Shown one piece after another: positions 44,396-55,747 of a DNA stretch of 64,000 nucleotides. Under the pieces are notes generated by a model that saw nothing but the letters and a program-made list of their open reading frames with translations, did not search any database and was not told the origin of the DNA. Position 1 is the stretch's first letter, and each line of letters starts with the position of its first letter. The stretch spans positions 102,346-166,345 of the forward strand of contig JARVKI010000094.1 in the NCBI GenBank assembly GCA_036674765.1. The letters run 5' to 3'. Position numbers and translations under genes: made by a program. The stretch comes from Seiridium cupressi (Eukaryota; Ascomycota; Sordariomycetes; Amphisphaeriales; Sporocadaceae).

Positions 44396-45707
44396 CTTGG
44401 ACTTTGGGGATTGATATGTAGAGCGGGGAGCGTGCGATAGGATTCTTGAAGTTTGGGAAGTATCGTGACTGAATGACAATTTCTTTTCGAGGAGCAGTGT
44501 CTCGGCATTTTATGTCTCGCTCGCACCCCCAGACCTCGCTAACTTCGCAAAATCTTTCGAGGACGGCACCGGGAACCGAACCAGGTTGGCGATCCTTGGA
44601 GTGAAGATAAGCTTTTTGGGTTAGCCTATCCCCCAGGTGGCTATTGTACTACGTAGTAGGATCAAGGGCTTGTGCCTGATCCGGCAGCTGGGTACCTAAT
44701 CATCCCCAGATTGCATCTAACCTAGTATTCTTCAAGGTTCGCCTTGAAACTTCATGGCCTCGTGCACACAGCTCGAGATTATACCAAGGAGTTAGGCTAT
44801 GAGCGCTTGAGAGCGCTCTCGGTAGCTTTGGAGAAGCATTGAAAAGTGATTCGGGGCCACATCAGGCTTTATAGGCTGAAGAGAAGTTCCTGTGTCCATG
44901 TTTTACTAACCAGCAAATACCATAATACTAATTTTTGCTGCATTTCAATATCGAACCATCAATTGCCTTCTCTGCGGAGCGAGGAGTAGATCTTCCGGCA
45001 CCGAGGGGCTTGCAGGGATCTTTTGGACAAGAAAGCTTAACCGGCACCCTGGCGTTTGCCACGTACTGGTATAGACGGACTAGACTAATCCGTACCGCAT
45101 CATGGGGGCTGGGGGTACATTGTGTTTCCCTGCCACAGCTCCACTGACTTTGATAGCTTGGAAGAGGCAAGGATAACGGTAGCGGTAACGATGAACTGGC
45201 AACCATGGTCGTTGAGATCGTATAAAGGGGGAGACGACGACCAGAATGTCTACAGCGACCGGCCAATCGGAAGATATAGCGCGAATGTGGATCTGCTTGA
45301 TTCCACCCACCTTTCCGCCCTTTGGAATATGTCAAAGGACTCTTGCACGTAAAGATATGCGCCTCATAAACCTCCGGCTTGCGTAACCGCGGGCCAGAGG
45401 CCTCATCCGAGTAATCACGTAAAGAGATCGGGTCGAATATTCACATAACTCCCCACCCAGTTCCCGATTACCCCACGATTTCCATCGGCATTCTCTCCGC
45501 TCCCCCACATTCCGAGCAACTTCCAGATGCCGAGTTCAGCAGCGGCGACGACAATGGCTGCGAGCGACATAGTTAAATACCTGCCCTCTTTGGCCCGGAC
45601 AGATTGAAGTGCCGTAGATAACACTCACTGCTTTATCAATCACTAGTTCTCGTGGCACGCCAATACTACTTCGTCCAATTCCTCTGAACGTCTCAAGTGA
45701 AATCATC
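44396..45707. other. Intergenic
   Basis: Upstream regions of two divergent genes. Frames at 44928-45624 are overlapping and unrecognised. Confidence 0.5.
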
Positions 45708-47174
45708 ATGGTGGCCCGGCATCTCAAGACTGCCAACTCGGTGGCAAATACAACCATTAATCAGAAGGTTTCCGATATAGTGTCGGGTGTCATTCAAGAC
45801 ATCAAGGCCAATGGTGATAAAGCTGTGCGATCTTACTCAGAAAAGTTCGACAAGTGGAGTCCGGAATCGTTCAAACTTTCGGATGCTCAGATCCAAGAAA
45901 TCATTAGCCGGGTCCCAGCTCAGACTATATCCGATATCAAAGAGGCACAGAAGAATGTACGAACATTTGCAGAAGCACAACGGGCTAGCATTACCGACTT
46001 TGAGATCGAGATACAGCCGGGCGTCTTCTTGGGACATCGATCAAATCCTATCGATATAGCAGGGGCGTAAGTTGACACGCCACAACGCCGTCAAACTTGA
46101 TAGCTCTAACATGGTAAATAGATACATACCCGGTGGCCGGTACCCTCTCTTGGCTTCAGCCCACATGACCATTCTGACAGCCAAAGTTGCCGGCGTCAAG
46201 CACGTAATCGCTTGCACTCCGCCGATCGCTGGAGAGATTCCATCCGCCACTGTTGCAGCGGCACATTTCGCTGGTGCCGATGAGATCTTCATCCTGGGCG
46301 GCACACAAGCCATCACCGCCATGGCACTTGGCACTGAGACTATACGCAAAGTCGATTTCATCGCTGGGCCAGGCAATGCCTTCGTGGCCGAGGCGAAGAG
46401 ACAGCTGTTCGGCGAGATTGGTATCGACCTGCTCGCCGGTCCCACCGAGGTCCTCATTGTAGCAGATGATCACGCTGATCCGTTCACCATCGCCACAGAC
46501 CTGCTTTCGCAGGCTGAGCACGGCCCTGACTCGCCAGCGGTACTCATCACGACCAGTGATCAAGTGGGTCGGGAATCGATGAGATTTGTGGACGAGATCC
46601 TGAAGAACATGCCCACAGCAGAGCTCGCAGGAACTTCATGGCGCGAGTTCGGTGAGGTCATTGTAGTTGAGAACCTAGACGAGGCGTATGCTTTGGCGGA
46701 CGTGTACTCTAGTGAGCATGTACAAATCTTCACACAGGATCCTCGGGAGGCACTAGAGAAGATGCGCAACTACGGTGCGTTATTCTTGGGGGAGAAGACA
46801 TGTGTCAGCTACGGTGATAAGGTACGCGATAAACACATCCTGGGCATGCTGCCAAACGAGCCGAACCGTGATGCCACTAGGTCCATGTCCAAATTGGCAA
46901 AACAATCACTGACGTTTCATAGTGCATCGGAACTAATCATGTCCTCCCGACACGCAAAGCGGGGCGTTACACGGGTGGTCTATGGGTTGGAAAGTACCTC
47001 AAGACGCAGACGTATCAAGAGGTAGTCGATGAGAAGGCGTCTGGAGAGATTGGTCGTTTATGCGGAAGATGTGCTCGGGCAGAAAACTTTGAAGGGCATG
47101 CGAGATCCGGCGACTTGCGAGCGCATAAATACCTCAGTGATAAACACGAGTGGATCGCTGAGGCAAGGGTGTAG
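45708..47174 (+). CDS. Histidinol-dehydrogenase-like NAD-dependent alcohol dehydrogenase
   Basis: Three exons: 45708-46066, 46122-46821, 46923-47174 (introns 46067-46121 and 46822-46922); 436 aa. The second intron hides the true C-terminus, so a simple open frame ends wrongly at 47025. Features: AYIPGGRYPLLASAHMT across the first junction, GPGNAFVAEAKRQLFG, GPTEVLIVADD, SQAEHGPDSP (zinc-ligand Gln/His pair), GTNHVLPTRKAGRY with the catalytic-region His, and FEGHARSGDLR at the C-terminus. Fungal histidine synthesis normally uses a domain of trifunctional HIS4, so this stand-alone form probably serves another role; the sulfopropanediol dehydrogenase (HpsN) group is a close parallel. Zinc- and NAD-dependent oxidation of an alcohol to an acid is the family reaction. 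Confidence 0.88.
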
Positions 47175-48495
47175 TTATCTCATGTCAGGTTAATACGTAT
47201 CGAACCCACAAATATTGTGCCCGTCCGCGAGCTCAATGGCTCTCTCCCTCTATTCATGTTCACATGATCAGCATGAGCACGTGTACATGTATCAACCAAG
47301 CTTCCTTCGTAGATATACTCAGGCGGTTCTATCATGAAAAGTAGATTACTCCATTTGTATTTCCGCAATTCCCTCATCGCTACTGCCACAGTATGAGAGT
47401 TTGATTTATCCCGGCAATCCCCAGCTAGGCTCTTCGAATAGAGAGGCCGGTTATAAGTCATATATAGAGCTTCTGGCTGTGGCGCTATCTTCTTACCATA
47501 CCATATTAATACACATACATGCACTCGTACATAATGGGATAAACAATCAAACAACGATAGCTCGACTCGCTTCCAGGTAGTCGAATTGCCTCGAAGTACA
47601 ACTTACCTAGTTGCCGGAGTAGGCTCCAGTACTTGCATCAGCAATCAAGCAGCTCATTTCCAGCCCAGAGAAGGATGAAATTGTCTACAGTATTGTCAAG
47701 CAGCGAGGCGCTTGACTTATAGCAGTTGCCCGTCATGTGCTGGTAATGATATTTCAGATTCTCCTGGATCGCTATATGCGGAAAGTGGCACCATTAAAGG
47801 TCTAATCACTCTACAGGTTCAAGGTCGAGCTGATCGTATATTGCAGAGTGGGGTAAAGATTATTGAGAAGCCCCGTCCAGATCAACACGAACGGCCAAAA
47901 GAGTTTCACGACTGTAGCCAGAAAATGCCGATGCGCTATGCAATAGGCACAAGGGAAACGTCATTTGTCCAGTCGGAGCTTGTTAGTTACAGTCATTAAG
48001 CGTTTGGGCTACGTGATGCGTGATGCGTATGGCGCCGTAACCTGTTCAAACTTGGAGACGATCAGCGAGTGCTTGCCAGCATGCAACGTTACTCCATATG
48101 AAGAGAACATTAAAGAAGCTCGAGGGATCTCTCACGCGGCATACGGTGGGCTCCCTGAGTTCGAGAGAGTAATTAGCCAGCTGATGCACCAGGCAGTCCG
48201 AGGATTCGTCCCGAGGCCCAGCTTCAGGACATCGATACCTTGCTTAGCTACGGAGTCGAAGTCATATTCAGGCTCCAAAGTCGTTCGAGTCCGATACACC
48301 TGATCTCGAGCTTTCGATTCAGTGGCATGCTCATGTACATATGGGTCAGAGTGGAGGATGGTGCAGTCCAGTATCCATGACGCCACGAAAAAACTTTGGT
48401 AAAGTCGCTAATGAGTAGAGCGTCTGGATCAACCGATTACTGGCTGCTGGGAAGTGTTAAAACCCACTGAACGAACCCCTGTAATCTACTCAATG

Positions 48496-48519
48496 TGTCA
48501 ACTTGTCAACTTGTCAACT
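48496..48519. repeat. Short tandem repeat (TGTCAACT)x3
   Basis: Three perfect copies of an 8-bp unit, continuing with one more T. No function can be assigned. Confidence 0.8.
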
Positions 48520-49616
48520 TGATGGCCAAGCTCGACACACTGCTGAGGTGACATAAGCGCGCTCTTGGCGGGCCTGAACACTTGGTAGCGACAAATGCAA
48601 TGTCCATTCTAATAATCCTTGAAATGGCGTTGGCTACATAACTAGTGTATGAGATTTCGGACGTCGTAACGGGTGGTACGAATTGATAGAGTTTATATGC
48701 TATCTATACTTAATCGCCGTGAGTGGGGCCCGCAAAGTCTCCGCGCAGTGGAATCCGCGCTGCATTGCAGAGGGTCACGTTTCTTATCACTGTGTTAAAA
48801 GGTCATTTTGCAATAAAATATCATAATACTTACACAGCACTTCTAAAGAAAACTTGTTCTTAAACCTTAATAGCTATTATATCAAATTGATCTTTTGAAT
48901 TTTGTTTTCCTTTTGTTATAATATTATCAATACGGCGAGTTTTGGTGAGAAATTGACGATCTGCGGAGACTTATGCAGAGTTAGTACAAAGAGTTTCGTA
49001 TCCGCCTTCATAATAGCTCAACCTCGGTGTTACGTCATCTGCTCATTTCATTTCGAAACTGAAAGGCACAGTCGGAGAAGAGACATGCTTAGCGTTGATG
49101 CTCCGAGGGTCGCACCTAACCGATCAGCGCACATTTGGTGATTGAGGACTAAGTTCCTGGTTCTAGACAATTCCACAATATGGCGTTCGGCAAAGTGTTT
49201 GGAGGATGCCGGAAATGTGGGGCACTGTGGTGCGGGATTGCCAGGCTGCAGGGCAGGCGACAGGCGATGGTCCATCCGGGAATACGATGATAAGATAGTG
49301 GAATTGATTCTAAATTAGTTCACCTTGAGCTTCCATGAGACTGGTGATGCGACGCCATTGCAGTTGTCGATCAGCTGAATTCAAGTGCGAAGAGCGGCTG
49401 TGACGGTTGAGCATATGACACTTCGTAAGCCAAGCTTCCTGTTGTCAGCTTTTGGATGACAAGACCCCACACAAACCCTGATTGGAAGGATGTCGCCGCC
49501 ACCAACTAGCACTAGTGCCGGAATGGAGCGGGGATCGCCAGTCTAGAAAAAAAGGGTTCGAAAACGCTCCTCGCACTAGATCGTCTCTTACATCGTGAAT
49601 TGCTCATGTCATCGAG

Positions 49617-49668
49617 GCGGGGCGGGGCGGGGGGGGGGGGGGGGGGGGGGGCGGGCGGGGGGGGGGGG

Positions 49669-49720
<52 letters not shown>

Positions 49721-49861
49721 NNNNNNNNNNATTGCAATTGTGGCGTTTTTGGGGGGGGTTTGCCATTTTATAAAAAATTGGTTTTAAAACGCTCCCCGCC
49801 ATATTTCGTCTTTTAAATCGTTTTTTTTTAATTACAACAACCCCCCCCCCCCCCCCCCCCC
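49617..49861. other. Assembly gap with poly-G/poly-C and corrupted flank copy
   Basis: A near-pure G run (49619-49720), ten N (49721-49730), then about 105 bp that copies 49507-49615 with heavy T/G substitution (for example GCTCCTCGC versus GCTCCCCGC and TCGTCTCTTACATCG versus TCGTCTTTTAAATCG), then a C run ending at 49861. This looks like low-quality read sequence rather than biology. Confidence 0.85.
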
Positions 49862-50250
49862 GGAAAGGGGCGCCTGCGCTTCGAGATTCAGCCTTGTCGA
49901 TGTTCTGTGCCTCTTCTAATGGCTCGCCTATCAATCGAAAAGGAAGTGGCTGCGGCTTATTGATTTTCATCTGTGCCGCTCGACGTGACGGGATAGGAAC
50001 TCAATAGCTCGTAGCATCATGTTACTCCATTGCCTGGTTTTATCCTTCTATCAACCGCATCATGTTATATCTTCAAATCTAATAATAACACTAGTGAAGC
50101 TCTTTACTATAAGTGCTTGAAACACCCTCCTTGGGGGTACTTTAATTATACTCAATTATACTCATTCAACCACAGTCTTCATTGAATCAGAATTTCAAAG
50201 AATCATCATCCCCAATCCATCCTCATTTATCAAGGAGTCAAACACATACG

Positions 50251-50902
50251 ATGCATTTCTCCACATTTATCAAAGGAGCCGCTTTGTCCCTCTACGTTTC
50301 ATCTACCGCAGCAGTTCCACTCGAAGCCTCCAGCGAACCTAGGTCGGCGAGAGGCACTTCTGGTGTATACGACCCAGCATCGGGCAAGCGCGGTAGCCCT
50401 CCTAAGGAGTGCAGCGGCATCACGAACGACCGGGCGACGTCATACTGGTGGCTTGTAGTCGATTCGGACAAGCCCACTTGCATCTCGGGCTACCAACCCG
50501 CGGCGAGTTGCCCGGGCACCAAGTTCTGGGGCCAGGAGTCCATAAACGAGATGCAGGATGCTGTATCACAGCAGGTCACCAAGGACGGACAGTTCAAGAG
50601 CACCACAACGGATCATTTCCTAGCGGCTTGGCACCTTGGAACGAGTGCCGTGTCTGATCGCGAAGCGTACAAGGCAGCATGGTCCGCGGCCATCAAGGAG
50701 TTGGGGGATTGCAGCAAGGCCTCCGTCACATGCAACAGGCGCGACACGACCTACTTCTTGCAAGTCGACAACGATGTAAGTCAAAAAAGAGAAGTCAGCT
50801 CAATTCGTGATATTAGCTAATAACATCAATCACTAGTCTATGGAATTCGTGACCCGAGCTGGTCCTCTTTGGAATCCGAACGAGTACTGCCCCGATGAGT
50901 AG
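50251..50902 (+). CDS. Small secreted protein with Kex2-type site, unknown family
   Basis: Two exons: 50251-50775 and 50837-50902 (intron 50776-50836), 196 aa. A signal peptide covers about residues 1-21 (FIKGAALSLYVSSTAAVP). A dibasic KR at 46-47 (DPASGKRGSPP) could be a Kex2 site. The mature part has six cysteines (KECSG, PTCISG, ASCPG, DCSKA, TCNRR, EYCPD), enough for three disulfides, and conserved-looking aromatic stretches (ATSYWWLVVDSD, TTTDHFLAAWHLG). I do not recognise the family. The start at 50251 is preferred over in-frame codons upstream because it places the signal peptide at the N-terminus. It lies just right of the assembly gap. Confidence 0.7.
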
Positions 50903-52100
50903 AGGAATTTTCAGCGACAGGAACTGTCAGGTACCACCTCCAACCAGGTGTAAAACGTGGCTTTCGATTTGTACCATTACTCAAGCCTGTTTCATGTCGT
51001 GATTTAGATGCTGTTGGATTTCATTTGTTGTATTCTTCCCTGTTAGACATGACGTGTACAAGTAAAATGGCGGGTATTTTGCCTTTGTTAGCCTCTACGG
51101 TGGACTATATTTACATACTCTGCACAAGTAAAAGATCATAGAATCAATGTAACATTACATTTTACTATGTTTACCTCGAGAGGCTTGATATTAAGGTCCC
51201 CCGAGGCCACTTGTAGTTTGGTCCATTTTCGAAACGCACTTTCCCGGCTTAGATCATATGTGTTGTTTCGCGAAATACTAGGCCTTTTTGTTTCCCTGCC
51301 GTCTTTGCTATAACTACATCCAAATTAATAAAATTATGACCTGTTATAATGACACACTCTAGAGCTAGTTTTCATCAGAAGAGCGAGTTGCTATCATTTG
51401 ACTGACCCAACAGCATTGACCTGCAACCTGGAGCATCTAATTAGCGATGGTTGTCTGCTAAACCCCATTGAATCGTCATCCACATGGCGATTCTTCTAGG
51501 GGGTACAGATTTGGAGTTTGTCATTGAACAAGGTGACCTTGGAAAGGACATACTTGTGGTCCATCCTACTTCAATTCATGCTGTAGAAGTTGTCAACTGG
51601 GCGCTGACTAGGATGAGAAAACCACCTGGGAATGGTCTGTACCCAATGCACATGACAGATTTAATTGGAGTCGACCAATAACATCACATCATCTAAGACT
51701 TACATCGCTATTATCAATCATCAATATATGCAGGGCGGCTTTATGGTACGGCTGTAACATAGGCTCAGAACTTCCCGTTTATTGAAACAACCAAGATCTA
51801 GAAACATCAAATTCGTTTATGCCAGCAGATGGACCCGTATAATAGCAGAATAAACAAAGCAGAATAATAACGAGCGTATTGATTGGCCTTGGAGCAAGCA
51901 TGTAAGTTGTTTATGATTTGTATGCTGCCGAGGCGCGGCTGGTTGTGGCTGGTGCGGGGCAAGCATCTGAGGGAACATTGAGCGATTAGATCCGCTGTAA
52001 AAAGGACGCCGAGCTCCTAAGCGCTAGCCGAGGGCGAGCTGTTTTGATCTCAACTACGCCATTGCATTCGATTTAAACTGTTGCGATTGGTCTCGTAGCA
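50903..52100. other. Intergenic upstream of HET gene
   Basis: About 1.2 kb. A 65-aa frame at 51484-51681 is unrecognised. No repeat or RNA gene seen. Confidence 0.5.
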
Positions 52101-54572
52101 ATGTCGCTGCCATCCGTTAATTCCAATACTGAGTCTCCGGCCTTGGACTCGTTGCACTTGACAAAGGACTGGGACCCAAAGTCCCAGCTTTACCCCGATT
52201 GTTCAATATGCAATGAAATCATGCAGGACTACCGGAGCGGATGGTCTGGGCAAGATGAGGGCCGTGACTCCGTCGAGCACAAGCGGAGCGCATATGAGCT
52301 GTTCCATAATCCTTGCGCCTCATGTTCGGAAAAGGAGGCGCCGGAACATCCACTATGCCAATACTGCCAACATCTTCGCCTGAGGCACCTCTCATTGTGC
52401 GTATCAACAGAGAGTCTCCCCACGAAGATACCTTTTCCGAGGTCCAGGTCAGATTCCACCTGCTTCCTGTGCCAGTTGTTCCTGCGGCTCTCCCGCCCAG
52501 ATGGTTCTACAAAACAAAAGCCTGAGATGGACTTCCCACTCTATCTATCATCCACGGAATGGCGAGCCGAGCAAGCGCAGTGGCGGCTCACCGGGTCGGA
52601 CTTTTGGAGTACGCCAGCCGAGTTTCTTGTTGTACAGGATGATAGCCAGCCACTGCCAGTGCTTCAGGAAGTACCAGTGGACATGTCTAATCTGCGGACA
52701 TGTGTTTCAAATTGTTTGAAAAATCATCAGTCCTGTAATACCCTCGATGATACCTCTTTTCCGATGGATTTCAGGCTGGTGGACGTTGAAAAGGGGTGCA
52801 TTATCTCTGTCTTGTCCGCTACTCCCCCAGAATATGTGGCATTAAGCTACATTTGGGGTGAGGCAGAAAACACAGACTGGTCGACGAAATCGAATATCGC
52901 CGAGCGGTTAAAGAGCCTGGATACCTCGATCATGCCAGCCACTCTCAGGGACGCCGTGATTGTGTGTGAGAAGCTAGGTGAGAGGTACATATGGATTGAC
53001 CGCCTCTGCATCTTGCAAGATAATGAAGTCGACAAATCGTCCCAAGTGCAAGCCATGGCATCTATTTATTCGGCTGCAAAGTTTGTCATCATTGACGCAT
53101 CGGGCAGAAGCATGAATGATGGCATAGTTGGAGCAAGTCGGCCACGGAAATCACAAATTAGCGAGAGGTTATGCGGCCTGGTCATTAATGTACAACTCCC
53201 TCCATTGTGGGACGTCGTTGGGCCATCGTGTTGGAACTCTCGCGGCTGGACCTACCAGGAGGCTCTTCTTTCGAAGCGGAAGGTCTTCTACACAGAGTCA
53301 CAGATTTTCTATGAGTGTGCGGTTCATATAGATCATGAAGAGATGTTATCGTACGACTCCTTCAATCACGCACTGCACGACAAGGTTCGTTATCCTACAA
53401 CCACAACGAGTCTCTGCTATAATGCTTCGAAAGACTGCTCCGCTAGGCTCAGACAGACCAAACTGATAGGTTACAAATCGGAGAACTCCTGGGGTGCATA
53501 CTCGAGGCATCTTCCTCGTTACCGCCAAAGAACTCTCCGCCATGCTTCGGATCTTGTCAAGGCCTTCTTGGGCATTCTCGACGCTCTCTATCCAATTGGC
53601 AAATCCTATGGTGGGCTTCCTCTGCCTGATTTAGACATGGCCCTCCTGTGGCAGCACTGGAAAGACCCATATATTCGGAAGAGACCGTTGGATGCCACTC
53701 CCACGATTCGAGACGACACCCCAACCCTGTTTCCATCATGGTCTTGGGCATCGGTCCCACACGCCATCCCCGACTATGATGATCCTGAGGTTAGCTTCTG
53801 CGGCCCCCTTTGCCGTTGGTTTCAGCCAAATGGTTCGCACGAACGTTTACAGCTTATCGTGGCCGCCAATAATACTCCGCAAATGTGGTTGCGTAATCGT
53901 ATTAGTAGTGACACAGCACGGGGCGTTTTAGCAAAAGCCATTTGCAGCTCCATGATAGAATCTTCTGTTTGCGCTGAAGCTACTTTGTGGCGTGGGGAGT
54001 CTGCTGCGGCACTTGTGGAAGAATTGTCGGGTAGATGGCCTTCGTATGATACCTTCTGGCTAGATGTATATGGGCAGGAGAATTCCATGCAGCTTTCCTG
54101 TGAAAGTCTTATGGACAAGGTCCACGGTAGAATTCGAGCTGGAGTATTGGTTGCCCGAACTCAAGCCGCGGCGGTCATGATTAGAAAAGTCGAACTCGAA
54201 AACGACTACAGATGGAGCCAACAGAAGGATCACTTCAGGATAGAAAATATGCTGGGAGATTCTATCGGAATGATAAAGCATCAGAGTAACCATCAGATCA
54301 GCAGTGGACTTCTGGATGGCATCGGTGTCTTCACAACCATCGCTTTGTCGGTCTCGGCTGAAGAAGTCAGTTCTGGCCAGAATCCCCAGAAAGAAGACTC
54401 GAGATCTTCCCATCGAGGAATAGACAATGATCGACTAGGACAAAAGGTTTGGGTCAATACTATGGTTATCCGCAGGCACGTTGGATATTCTTACCGTATT
54501 GGGCTAGCGAAGATTGATCTGGATCGCTGGCTAGATCTTCCTAGAACATTTGAAACTGTTGTGTTGGCATAG
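52101..54572 (+). CDS. HET-domain (heterokaryon incompatibility) protein
   Basis: Single exon of 823 aa. The N-terminal ~130 residues are cysteine-rich (CSICNEIMQ, CASCSEKEAPEHPLCQYCQ, CFLCQLFLRL), possibly metal-binding. The HET domain follows: block 1 EYVALSYIWGEAE (near 245), block 2 ERYIWIDRLCILQDN (near 295), block 3 SRGWTYQEALLSKRKVFYT (near 378). HET proteins trigger a cell-death or incompatibility reaction after fusion of unlike hyphae; many are polymorphic and of unknown partner. The C-terminal half has no recognised domain, so the regulatory partner domain (NACHT, WD repeat) seen in some HET proteins is absent. It sits about 0.5 kb from the AT-rich RIP block but keeps normal codon use. 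Confidence 0.9.
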   Translation: MSLPSVNSNTESPALDSLHLTKDWDPKSQLYPDCSICNEIMQDYRSGWSGQDEGRDSVEHKRSAYELFHNPCASCSEKEAPEHPLCQYCQHLRLRHLSLCVSTESLPTKIPFPRSRSDSTCFLCQLFLRLSRPDGSTKQKPEMDFPLYLSSTEWRAEQAQWRLTGSDFWSTPAEFLVVQDDSQPLPVLQEVPVDMSNLRTCVSNCLKNHQSCNTLDDTSFPMDFRLVDVEKGCIISVLSATPPEYVALSYIWGEAENTDWSTKSNIAERLKSLDTSIMPATLRDAVIVCEKLGERYIWIDRLCILQDNEVDKSSQVQAMASIYSAAKFVIIDASGRSMNDGIVGASRPRKSQISERLCGLVINVQLPPLWDVVGPSCWNSRGWTYQEALLSKRKVFYTESQIFYECAVHIDHEEMLSYDSFNHALHDKVRYPTTTTSLCYNASKDCSARLRQTKLIGYKSENSWGAYSRHLPRYRQRTLRHASDLVKAFLGILDALYPIGKSYGGLPLPDLDMALLWQHWKDPYIRKRPLDATPTIRDDTPTLFPSWSWASVPHAIPDYDDPEVSFCGPLCRWFQPNGSHERLQLIVAANNTPQMWLRNRISSDTARGVLAKAICSSMIESSVCAEATLWRGESAAALVEELSGRWPSYDTFWLDVYGQENSMQLSCESLMDKVHGRIRAGVLVARTQAAAVMIRKVELENDYRWSQQKDHFRIENMLGDSIGMIKHQSNHQISSGLLDGIGVFTTIALSVSAEEVSSGQNPQKEDSRSSHRGIDNDRLGQKVWVNTMVIRRHVGYSYRIGLAKIDLDRWLDLPRTFETVVLA

Positions 54573-55060
54573 TGCAGTGAATTCACAGTTCCATACTCAA
54601 TGGTCTAAAACTCTGAAGTCATAATCAAACTAGCTTAAAACTTCGAGAACATCTCCGTGTCTACAAAGTATTGACTAGGAGGTTGCAAACTTGGAACCAT
54701 CTCAATCAAAGGTTCTCTGAGACGTACATACATGATTCCCATATCATGTTGACGGACGTACATACTGTATGCAATATTGTGTGCAGTCAGTTCTCAGTCA
54801 TCCCCAGGTACAGCAGGCAAAGCTCAAAGTCAGTTGTGGGCGGCGTCGACCACAGCATTCATATTTGGGAGCAACTAATGCAAGCTTACGACTCTGAGAA
54901 GCCCGCAGGCCTGGCAACTTACTGAAGACAGTTTCAAAACTGGCCACATGAGCTTGGTGTAAAACTGATGCCTACAGCATAGTTTAAGGTCCAATAACCT
55001 CACTCCATAGTTTTGTGGCCTTGTTCAATTCCGTTGCTAGGACATTCATTTATTACATTA
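54573..55060. other. HET gene 3' region up to the AT-rich boundary
   Basis: Balanced sequence up to about 55060, where composition changes sharply to A+T. No feature seen. Confidence 0.5.
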
Positions 55061-55747
55061 TAAGTGACAAGTCTTCTTATTTATATAATATATAGTATAG
55101 CTATCGTTAGTGCTTTAAATTAATAAATATATTTATTTATTTTTTTCGTTTTCGTTTATTTTAACGTATTAAAAATAGGCTTTAATATATTTTTATTTAT
55201 TATATAAGAAAAATTATTTTAAAAGATTATAAATTTTTTATAAAAGGAAAAGTATTATTAATTTATATTATAAAAACCGATATTTTATAAAATAAAAATC
55301 TTTAATAAGAAAATCTTTAAAAAGATATATAAAAACGTTTATAATAATTTACGTATATTAAAAAAGCCTTTTTTTATCCGAATTTCTTTATTTTTAACCT
55401 TTTTATTTTTAACCTTTTTATTTAATATTAACGTTTTTTTATTATTAATTTACTCGTTTTTAATTTAATACGTTATATAATAAAGATTTTATATTAAAAT
55501 ATATAAAACTAATAAAATATTCTTTTAATAAAACCGTTTCTTTTAAAATAATTATTAATATATATATATATATAAATTAATTAATAAGCGAAAACGTATT
55601 ATAAAATATTATATTAAATTATTATTATTTTTAATAAAGTTTATTAAATCCTTTTATATTTAACCTTTAAAATAATAATAAATTTATAATATAATAATTA
55701 ACTTTTAATAATAATTAAAAAAAGAAAAAAAACTATTTATAACGAAT

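Larger units (their letters stand above)
47175..50250. other. 3-kb gene-poor region with assembly gap
   Basis: No supported gene. Holds a 3 x 8-bp tandem repeat (48496-48519), a 10-N gap with poly-G flanks (about 49619-49860) and a short AT-richer stretch near 48790-48940. Open frames through the poly-G block are artefacts. Confidence 0.55.

Noticed and set aside
44570..44620. Possible tRNA B-box-like GGTTCGGTTCC on the minus strand
   Set aside because: No matching A-box or cloverleaf arms at the right distance.
45415..45757. Two overlapping minus-strand frames with a hydrophobic stretch
   Set aside because: Located in the upstream region of the HDH-like gene; no splice or family support.
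49512..49970. Proline- or glycine-rich protein on either strand
   Set aside because: Encoded by the poly-G/poly-C artefact and crosses the N gap.
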